A DNA stretch of 16,086 nucleotides from Planctomycetia bacterium (GTDB lineage Bacteria; Planctomycetota; Phycisphaerae; Phycisphaerales; UBA1924): assembly GCA_005776545.1 (NCBI GenBank), contig SXOY01000085.1, positions 1 through 16,086 of the forward strand, given 5' to 3'. The stretch's first letter is position 1; each line of letters opens with the position of its first letter. Positions 7,818-14,234 of the stretch are shown here, in pieces. The translations under genes and the position numbers were made by a program. A model generated the notes under the pieces. It did not search any database. It was not told the origin of the DNA and worked only from the letters and a program-made list of their open reading frames with translations.

Positions 7818-9002
7818 ATGACAACCCGCAACACACGCCTTCGCACGGTCCTTTCCCTCACTGCATTCAGCTTGCTGATCACCGGTGCGCTGCTCTATGC
7901 TGGGCCGCTTCTCCCACCCTCTGGGCCAGCCTCCTCCACATACAAGACTCTTAGCGAAGTGGAGCCTCGCCGGGCGATCAACGAAACCAACACACCCGGA
8001 GACGCCGACAGCCTCTTCAAGATCACGCAACCCGGTTCCTATTACCTCACCGGAAATGTCTTCGGTACCTCCGGAAAGCACGGTATCAAAATCGAATCGT
8101 TCAACGTCACCATTGACCTCTGCGGATTCACTTTGTTTGGAATGTCGAGCGTAGGAGGTCTGGTTGATGGAATACACTGCTTCAACAACACTCACAGCAT
8201 CAAGGTGACAAATGGCTGCATCCGAGGATGGGGCGAAGATGGTCTGGATCTGCTAAACGCACACACATGCTGCATTGAGTCTGTGCTCTCGAGCGAAAAT
8301 GGAGGCGATGGCATCAAAGCTGGCAATAGCAGCACGATCTCGAATTGTTCGTCGAAAGCGAACGGCGCCTTCGGGTTCAGATGCCTGGATTCTTGCAGTT
8401 TGTCGAACTGCACAGCGCATTACAACACCGGGTACGGAATATTTGTGGACTACGGATGCGTCATTGCCGACTCTACAGCGTCTCACAATCTCGCGAGCGG
8501 AATCCATACCCGCGGCAACTCCACGATCTCGAACTGCGTTGCAAACGTTAACTCTCTTCACGGAATAAGCGCCAACTTCTCATCCAATGTCACGCTCTCC
8601 TCTGCTCGATCCAACGGCGGTGCAGGAATCAGCGTCAACTATTATGGACTGATCGCCGACTGCACCGCACAACTTAATTCTCAAGATGGTATTCGATGCA
8701 TTAATGCATGTGACATCCGCGGAAACACCTGCGACAACAACGGCACCGGCATCGCCGTCTCAGGATTGGACAACCGAATCGAAGGCAACAACTGCACCCA
8801 CGGCACTCGCGGCATCGACATCACAGGGTGGGCCAACGTCATAGTCCAGAACACATGCAGTGGAAACAATCTCAATTGGAATATCGCTCAGGGCAATAGC
8901 TATGGCCCAATTGTGGAAACACCTCCTGGTGCCAGCGTGCTCGGCAATTCCGCGCCGGAGTCGCTCGGCAGCACGCATCCCAACGCCAATTTCACTTATT
9001 GA
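7818..9002 (+). CDS. BH5: secreted beta-helix protein
   Basis: 394 residues, with GAGG/AGGA 8-10 bases before the ATG at 7818. An in-frame ATG at 7758 lies inside BH4 and is rejected. The signal peptide ends near A28. The block is STYKTLSEVEPR (40-51), ITQPGSYYLTGN and GKHGIKI; in LDLNGF the Asn is replaced by Cys102 (IDLCGF). It is rich in extra cysteines (121, 134, 151, 152). Rung cysteines are at 177, 198, 240 and 282; Ser219 and Ser261 occupy the third and fifth positions. The segment before the cap NRIEGNNC (319-326) is shorter than in BH3 (NGTGIAV in place of NGFPGTGAGVFAV). It ends STHPNANFTY. Sister of BH3. The first part of its N-terminal block is also nearly the same as in BH8 (STYKTLSEVEPR and NTPGDADSLFKITQPG). 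Confidence 0.88.
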   Translation: MTTRNTRLRTVLSLTAFSLLITGALLYAGPLLPPSGPASSTYKTLSEVEPRRAINETNTPGDADSLFKITQPGSYYLTGNVFGTSGKHGIKIESFNVTIDLCGFTLFGMSSVGGLVDGIHCFNNTHSIKVTNGCIRGWGEDGLDLLNAHTCCIESVLSSENGGDGIKAGNSSTISNCSSKANGAFGFRCLDSCSLSNCTAHYNTGYGIFVDYGCVIADSTASHNLASGIHTRGNSTISNCVANVNSLHGISANFSSNVTLSSARSNGGAGISVNYYGLIADCTAQLNSQDGIRCINACDIRGNTCDNNGTGIAVSGLDNRIEGNNCTHGTRGIDITGWANVIVQNTCSGNNLNWNIAQGNSYGPIVETPPGASVLGNSAPESLGSTHPNANFTY

Positions 9003-9029
9003 ACCCAGATCATACAAAGGACTTCCATC

Positions 9030-10316
9030 ATGACCCCTCAGCACTCACCGATGACCTTTGGCCTTTCGCTCGCAACGCTCGGCTTGCTCATCACCGGCGG
9101 CATTCTTTACGCTGGCCCCCTCAGCCCTCCAGTTGGCCCGGTTACCTCAACCGCCAAGACCCTCGGTGAAGTTGAGCCGCGAATTGCCATCAACCAGGCA
9201 AACACCCCTGGCGCCCCTACTTCACTCTTCAACATTACCCAACCGGGTTCCTATTACCTGACCGGAAATATTTCGGTCGTCGGGAAGCACGGAATTAACA
9301 TCCTTGCCAGCAATGTCACCATAGACCTCAACGGCTTTGAGCTACTCGGCTCAACGACTACGAGTGGCTTCGATGCGGTAGTCTGCAGCATCGCTTCCCA
9401 ATCCAACATTACCGTGCTCAATGGTTCCGTCCGCAACTGGGGCCGGGATGGAATCAACTTAGGAGATTCTCCCGTTACCGGATGCCGCGTAGAGGGTGTG
9501 CGAGCAAGCGGCAACGCTCGCATCGGTATCTATGTCGGTACTTCTTCTCAGGTCTCTCGTTGCTTCGGCTCTGGTGGCGAATATGGAATCCTCACTCGTG
9601 GAAGTTCAACCGTTTCTGAGTGTACAGCCACCGCCGCCACCGTGGGTATCTATGTCGAAAGCGGCTCAGTCGTCAATCAATGCGCTGCCTTTGCATGTCA
9701 AGCATTTGGAATCCAGGCCCTCGCCGGCAGCTCGGTGACTAACTGCACTGCCTACAACAACGAAAATATCGGCATCTTGGTTGACCGCGGGGGTTTGGTC
9801 GCAGATTGCACTCTGCAAGACAACCTGGTTTGTGCAATCCAATGCGAAAGCCATTGCGTGGTCCGCGGCAACTCTTGCACAGAAAACGATGGCTTTTCAA
9901 GCACTTGCATTCTCGTGGGTGGAGAGAGCAACCGCGTAGAAAACAACTCCTGCGCTCGAGCTCGCTACGGCATTGCCGTCTATGGAACCGGTAGTGGTAT
10001 CGGCCGCAAAAACATCATAATCGGAAATTCCTGTACCGACAACAATCTTGTTGGCGGGTGGGGAATCAGGATTTTCACAGGGGACAATCGAATAGAAGGG
10101 AACATCTGCAACAATGCCGAAGGTGGAATCTCCGTTTCAGGGACGCGAAACGTCATTGTCGGCAACAGCTGTTCGAACAACAGCCTCAACTGGTCGGTGA
10201 ATCCGGGAAACTATTGCTTGGTCGTCCAAGGCATTCCCACCAACGCACTTATTAATGGGAATGCCGGCGGTGTATCCCCTGGCTCCAGCGACCCCAACGC
10301 AAATTCTTCTTTCTAA
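9030..10316 (+). CDS. BH6: secreted beta-helix protein with a duplicated cap module
   Basis: 428 residues, with AAAGGA 8-9 bases before the ATG. The signal peptide ends near A28; the leader resembles BH4. The block motifs are STAKTLGEVEPR (40-51), ITQPGSYYLTGN and GKHGINI. There are only five rung cysteines (178, 198, 218, 239, 260), yet the protein is long, because the cap repeats: NRVENNSC...GIAVYGT...NIIIGNSCTDNN (301-339) is followed by NRIEGNIC...GISVSGT...NVIVGNSCSNN (353-385). Other members have one such unit. The middle (about 115-263) is closest to BH9, sharing SNITVLNGS, RNWGRDGINLGD, GGEYGILTR and VDRGGL. It ends SDPNANSSF, an altered motif that still closes on an aromatic residue. 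A T-run follows at 10331-10337 but has no stem in front, so it is not called a terminator. Confidence 0.88.
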   Translation: MTPQHSPMTFGLSLATLGLLITGGILYAGPLSPPVGPVTSTAKTLGEVEPRIAINQANTPGAPTSLFNITQPGSYYLTGNISVVGKHGINILASNVTIDLNGFELLGSTTTSGFDAVVCSIASQSNITVLNGSVRNWGRDGINLGDSPVTGCRVEGVRASGNARIGIYVGTSSQVSRCFGSGGEYGILTRGSSTVSECTATAATVGIYVESGSVVNQCAAFACQAFGIQALAGSSVTNCTAYNNENIGILVDRGGLVADCTLQDNLVCAIQCESHCVVRGNSCTENDGFSSTCILVGGESNRVENNSCARARYGIAVYGTGSGIGRKNIIIGNSCTDNNLVGGWGIRIFTGDNRIEGNICNNAEGGISVSGTRNVIVGNSCSNNSLNWSVNPGNYCLVVQGIPTNALINGNAGGVSPGSSDPNANSSF

Positions 10317-10369
10317 GTTGCTTACCGCACTTTTTTTGCTAGATCAAACCTCGATTCTGGAGAATCCTA

Positions 10370-11497
10370 ATGCCCCACCAAATCGCCCCATCCCGGAACA
10401 TCCTCTCGCTCTCCGCACTTGCTTTGCTCATTACGGGAGGCCTTCTCTACGCTGGTCCGCTCACTCCACCCGCTGGACCAGTTGCGTCGACTTCTAAGAC
10501 TATTGGTGAAGTTGAGCCGCGAATGGCAATCAATTCAATCAATACTCCCGGTGACAGCGACAGTCTCTTCAAGATCACCCAGCGCGGTTCGTATTACCTG
10601 ACCGGGAACATCACCGGCGTTGCCAACAAACATGGTATTGAAATCACTGCCAGTGGTGTGACGCTTGATCTCAACGGATTCGACCTAGTTGGCGTCCCCG
10701 GAATGGGAGAGTTCGACGGGGTACGTTCTGCCGCGTCAACGCTGACCAACATCGCCGTGATCAATGGCTCGGTCCGCAACTGGGGACTAATGGGAATAAA
10801 CCTCGGTAATTTTCCCGTCATTGGTGGACGCGTCGAAGGCGTAGATGCCAGCGGGAACTTTCGTGCTGGGATCTACGGCGCTAACACAATGGTGAGATGC
10901 TCAGGCACAGGTGGAGAGTACGGTATCTATTCCGGATTCAACGCGACTATCTCGGACTGCATGGTGTCGGGCAACTCTTTGTACGGCATCTTTGCCAATG
11001 CCGGTTCTACCTTGACCAACTGTGTGGCTTGCAACAATACCGGCGACGGCATTGTCGCTGACATCGGCAGCACAGTCACCAACTGCTCGACATACGGCAA
11101 CTCTGGTAACGGCATCATCGCCTACAGCTGCACGGTCATCGATTGCACCAGTCGGTCCAACATCCTTGACGGAATTCGGTGCTCCTTGTCCTGCCTGATC
11201 CGTGGCAACAGCTGCGTGAATAACGGCAACCTCGGCGACGGCGCTGGCATCCACGCAACGGGTATCGACAACCGCATCGAGGGAAACAACTGCACCGGTG
11301 CCGACCGTGGCATCCAGGTAGATTCCGGCGGCAACTTCATCGCCAGAAACACCTGCCGAAACAACCCGCTCAATTGGGATGTGGTGGCGGGCAACGTCAT
11401 CCTGGTTGTCGTCGGCAACAACGCCCCGGCTGTGAACGGGATCGCGGGCGGCGCTGCCCCGGGTTCCACCGACCCCAACGCCAACTTCACATATTAA
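10370..11497 (+). CDS. BH7: secreted beta-helix protein, shortest of the array
   Basis: 375 residues, with GGAG 7 bases before the ATG at 10370. The signal peptide core ALALLITGGLLYAG ends near A28. The block is STSKTIGEVEPR (40-51), ITQRGSYYLTGN (Arg for the usual Pro), NKHGIEI and LDLNGFDL. Five rung cysteines lie at 177, 197, 218, 239 and 259. The cap is NRIEGNNCTGADRGIQV (301-317), followed by NTCRNNPLNWDVVAGNVILV, which is identical in BH8. It ends STDPNANFTY. The 3' end is part of a 195-base direct repeat shared with BH8 and is visibly richer in G+C than the early members (38 of 60 bases at 11221-11280). Exported protein of unknown ligand. Confidence 0.88.
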   Translation: MPHQIAPSRNILSLSALALLITGGLLYAGPLTPPAGPVASTSKTIGEVEPRMAINSINTPGDSDSLFKITQRGSYYLTGNITGVANKHGIEITASGVTLDLNGFDLVGVPGMGEFDGVRSAASTLTNIAVINGSVRNWGLMGINLGNFPVIGGRVEGVDASGNFRAGIYGANTMVRCSGTGGEYGIYSGFNATISDCMVSGNSLYGIFANAGSTLTNCVACNNTGDGIVADIGSTVTNCSTYGNSGNGIIAYSCTVIDCTSRSNILDGIRCSLSCLIRGNSCVNNGNLGDGAGIHATGIDNRIEGNNCTGADRGIQVDSGGNFIARNTCRNNPLNWDVVAGNVILVVVGNNAPAVNGIAGGAAPGSTDPNANFTY

Positions 11498-11541
11498 GCC
11501 GTCCTCACAAAAAACCTGATTCACCAGCATGGAGCCTCAAC
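11347..11541 (+). repeat. Direct repeat copy 1: BH7 3' end, spacer and BH8 Shine-Dalgarno
   Basis: This stretch matches 12594-12788 at the same length (195 bases). The first 84 bases (11347-11430) are identical, as are the 35 bases 11471-11505 across the stop codon. The end, TGATTCACCAGCAnGGAGCCTCAAC, differs at one base. Similarity continues into the leader of the following gene. It indicates recent duplication or gene conversion. Confidence 0.85.
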
Positions 11542-12744
11542 ATGTCTAGCAAGAACTCCGCAATCCGTCCCTCCCGCGCCATCCTCTCCCTCTCCGCACT
11601 CACTTTGCTCGTTACGGGGGCCGTGCTGTACGCCGGCCCGCTCGATCCCCCCGCCGGACCGGTGACCAGCACCTACAAGACACTCTCCGAGGTCGAGCCC
11701 CGAACCGCCATCAACGCCAACAACACTCCCGGCGACGCTGATAGTCTTTTCAAGATCACCCAGCCCGGATCCTACTACCTCACCGGGAATATCACCGGCG
11801 TTGTGGGCAAGCACGGCATCAAGATCGTTGCCAGCGGCGTAACGCTCGACCTCAACGGATTTGATTTGGTGGGGGTTGCGGCGATGGGCAGTTTCAGCGG
11901 CGTGATTGCCCAGGCACCCCTCCTGACTAACATCGCGGTTGTCAACGGCTCGGTGCGGTCCTGGGGCTATATCGGAGTAGACCTCGGTTCAAGCGATGTC
12001 AAAGGAGGCCGAGTTGAAGGCGTTCGAGCCAACGGGAATGCGCTTACAGGTATCAACGGCGGCGCCACCATCGTCCGATGTGTGGGTACGAACGGGCAAT
12101 TCGGCATTACTTCCGGATCCAACGCCACTATTTCGGAATGCTCGGCCTCAGGCAACTCCCTGGACGGCATCTATGCTAATTCCGGATCTACCGTGAGCAA
12201 CTGCTCGGCCAGCAACAACGGCCGCGACGGCATCGATAGCGCGAGCGGATGCACCATCATCACATGCTCGGCCATAAGCAACGCAGGCGCTGGCATCGAT
12301 ACCGGTGCCGGCTGCACCGTCACCAACTGCTCGGCATACTTCAACAGCTTGGAAGGCATCACGGTCGGAGCTGGCAACACCGTGGAAAGCTGCACTGCTC
12401 GTGGGAACGGCATTGATGGTATCCTGTGCCCGTCGTCCAACGTGATCCGCAACAACACATGCGCGATGAACGGCATCAATGGCGACGGCGCGGGCATTCA
12501 CGTCACCGGCATCGACAACCGAATTGAGGGCAACAACTGCACAGGTGCCGATTGCGGCATCCGAGTGATTTCCAACGGCAACTTCATCGCCAAAAACACC
12601 TGCCGAAACAACCCGCTCAATTGGGATGTGGTGGCGGGCAACGTCATCCTGGTTGTCGTCGGCAACAACGCCCCGGCCGTGAATGGGATCTCCGGCGGCT
12701 CTGCCCCTGGTTCGTCCGACCCCAACGCCAACTTCACATATTAA
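11542..12744 (+). CDS. BH8: secreted beta-helix protein, cleanest rung repeat
   Basis: 400 residues, with GGAG 7 bases before the ATG at 11542; upstream in-frame ATGs lie inside BH7 and are rejected. The signal peptide ends near A31. The block is STYKTLSEVEPR (43-54), ITQPGSYYLTGN, GKHGIKI and LDLNGFDL. Six rung cysteines lie at 180, 200, 221, 242, 263 and 284. The rungs from about 215 to 297 show a nearly regular 21-residue unit of the form G-[SC]-T-[VI]-x-x-C-[ST]-A-x-x-N-x-x-x-G-I, so the DNA has a 63-base period. The cap is NRIEGNNCTGADCGIRV (326-342) and the end is SSDPNANFTY. The body and tail are closest to BH7, the head to BH5 and the leader to BH9, making it a likely mosaic. High G+C (38 of 60 bases at 12181-12240). 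Confidence 0.88.
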   Translation: MSSKNSAIRPSRAILSLSALTLLVTGAVLYAGPLDPPAGPVTSTYKTLSEVEPRTAINANNTPGDADSLFKITQPGSYYLTGNITGVVGKHGIKIVASGVTLDLNGFDLVGVAAMGSFSGVIAQAPLLTNIAVVNGSVRSWGYIGVDLGSSDVKGGRVEGVRANGNALTGINGGATIVRCVGTNGQFGITSGSNATISECSASGNSLDGIYANSGSTVSNCSASNNGRDGIDSASGCTIITCSAISNAGAGIDTGAGCTVTNCSAYFNSLEGITVGAGNTVESCTARGNGIDGILCPSSNVIRNNTCAMNGINGDGAGIHVTGIDNRIEGNNCTGADCGIRVISNGNFIAKNTCRNNPLNWDVVAGNVILVVVGNNAPAVNGISGGSAPGSSDPNANFTY

Positions 12745-12788
12745 GCCGTCCTGTCACAAAATCTGATTCACCAGCAAGGAGCCTCAAC
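12594..12788 (+). repeat. Direct repeat copy 2: BH8 3' end, spacer and BH9 Shine-Dalgarno
   Basis: Partner of 11347-11541 at the same length. It carries the BH8 tail, the stop context ACATATTAAGCCGTCCT and an AAGGAG site (12776-12781) 7 bases before the BH9 start. The following leader of BH9 (ATGATTAGCAAGAAC) is also nearly the same as that of BH8. Confidence 0.85.
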
Positions 12789-14000
12789 ATGATTAGCAAG
12801 AACCCCCCAACCCGCCCCTCCAGCACCATCCTCTCCCTCTCCGTTCTCACTTTGCTCATCACCGGCGGCATTCTTTACGCTGGTCCGCTTACTCCACCTG
12901 CTGGCCCAGTTGCATCCACTACAAAAACCCTCGGTGAAGTCGAACCACGAATTGCTGTCAATGCAGTCAACACGCCTAGCGATGGCAACTGCCTTTTCAA
13001 GATCACTCAGCCCGGCTCTTATTACCTGACGAGCAACATCAATGGTGTCGCGGGAAAGCATGGTGTCATCATCGCTGCCGAGGGCGTGACTCTGGACTTA
13101 GGTGGCTTTGAAATGGCTGGTTTGCCTGATATGGGCGGTTTTGACGGCGTCATGTGCAGCACTCCCAATAAGAGCAACATTACCGTACTCAATGGCTCAT
13201 TGCGCAATTGGGGCAGAGATGGTATCAACCTGGGTGATTTTGAGGTCAGCGGATGTCGGGTCGAGGGAGTACATGCACGCGGCAACGCGCGTGCCGGAAT
13301 CTACGTAGGAAATACATCTCAAGTCTCGCATTGCTCCGGATCGGGTGGTGAATACGGCATTCTTACCCGCAAAGGATCGACCGTCTCAGAATGCTCTGCC
13401 ACCGCTGCAAGCCTTGCGGGTATTTACGTCGAAACCGGTTCAACAGTGAATCAGTGCGCCGCAACTTCATGTGTCGGCTTCGGCATCACCGCCCTCGACG
13501 GTAGCTCTGTCGTTGATTGTACTTCGCATAGCAATGACGGCTTTGGTGTCAAAGTTGACCGTGGGGGCCTCATCTCCAACTGTTCAGCTAACCTCAACAC
13601 CAATGATGGGATTCAGGCCAGCACTGGATCGACCGTCTCCAACTGCATAGCCCGATCCAATGGTCGTCACGGAATCCTGGGCTCGAGTGCCTGCGTCATC
13701 CGCGGCAATACATGCACAACCAACGGCACAATACAGTCTACTGGAGCTGGTATACGTGCCCAAGGTAATGATAACCGCATAGAGGAAAACCATTGCAACT
13801 GGTCGGATATCGGAATCAATGTGGAAGGCTCCCGGAACCTCATTTTCAGAAACACTTGTGCAGCTAACACCATAAACTGGGAAATCAGTACCTCCAATAT
13901 TTGCTTTGTGGTCTTCGCAAATCTCGCCCCGCCAATCTCCGGCAGTTTTGGCGGCACCGCACCAGGTTCCACCGACCCAAACGCCAATTTCTCCTATTGA
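12789..14000 (+). CDS. BH9: secreted beta-helix protein
   Basis: 403 residues, with AAGGAG 7 bases before the ATG at 12789. The signal peptide core LTLLITGGILYAG ends near A31. The block is STTKTLGEVEPR (43-54), ITQPGSYYLTSN and GKHGVII; LDLNGF has become LDLGGF (102-107). Six rung cysteines lie at 182, 202, 223, 244, 265 and 286. The cap is NRIEENHC (329-336). It ends STDPNANFSY. The middle (about 118-262) is closest to BH6, the leader to BH8. A 32-base run over the signal peptide, from TTGCTCATC at 12852 to 12883, is identical to 9084-9115 in BH6. It is the last gene of the tightly spaced series; 234 bases follow before BH10. Confidence 0.88.
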   Translation: MISKNPPTRPSSTILSLSVLTLLITGGILYAGPLTPPAGPVASTTKTLGEVEPRIAVNAVNTPSDGNCLFKITQPGSYYLTSNINGVAGKHGVIIAAEGVTLDLGGFEMAGLPDMGGFDGVMCSTPNKSNITVLNGSLRNWGRDGINLGDFEVSGCRVEGVHARGNARAGIYVGNTSQVSHCSGSGGEYGILTRKGSTVSECSATAASLAGIYVETGSTVNQCAATSCVGFGITALDGSSVVDCTSHSNDGFGVKVDRGGLISNCSANLNTNDGIQASTGSTVSNCIARSNGRHGILGSSACVIRGNTCTTNGTIQSTGAGIRAQGNDNRIEENHCNWSDIGINVEGSRNLIFRNTCAANTINWEISTSNICFVVFANLAPPISGSFGGTAPGSTDPNANFSY

Positions 14001-14234
14001 CCCCAATTCAATCGCATGTCCCGCATTTCCTGATCAGGTCGGTTTAGTACCCATCCCAATTTGCAACTCCAAATTCACATACGTTAAGTTCAGAAAAACT
14101 GAAATATTCGTGATGTCCTTGTACCAGTTGTCTCGCTATGGAAGTAGCTCATGCGAGCAAACAGTCTGGCCCCTTCCCGTTTCGTACGGATGGGAACACC
14201 AATCCTGAATCAGTAATTCATGAGGAGCCTCACA
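14001..14234. other. Long spacer before BH10
   Basis: At 234 bases this is five to nine times longer than most spacers in the array and holds no credible gene. A small hairpin TTCAG-AAAAA-CTGAA sits at 14089-14103. It may contain a separate promoter for BH10, but no -35/-10 pair was convincing. Confidence 0.4.
14223..14227 (+). promoter_or_regulatory. Shine-Dalgarno that fixes the BH10 start at 14235
   Basis: AGGAG is followed by 7 bases and the ATG at 14235. The context GGAGCCTCAcaATG matches GGAGCCTCAACATG before BH8 and BH9. An in-frame ATG at 14220 lies ahead of this site and is therefore rejected. Confidence 0.75.

Noticed and set aside
10331..10337. T-run after BH6 as an intrinsic terminator
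   Set aside because: No stem precedes it, and BH7 follows only 53 bases after BH6 with its own ribosome binding site.
10901..11530. Long minus-strand open frame (209 codons) opposite BH7, and similar ones opposite other BH genes
   Set aside because: They lie wholly opposite conserved coding sequence, recur as shadows of the same repeated codons, have no recognisable domain and no ribosome binding site of note.
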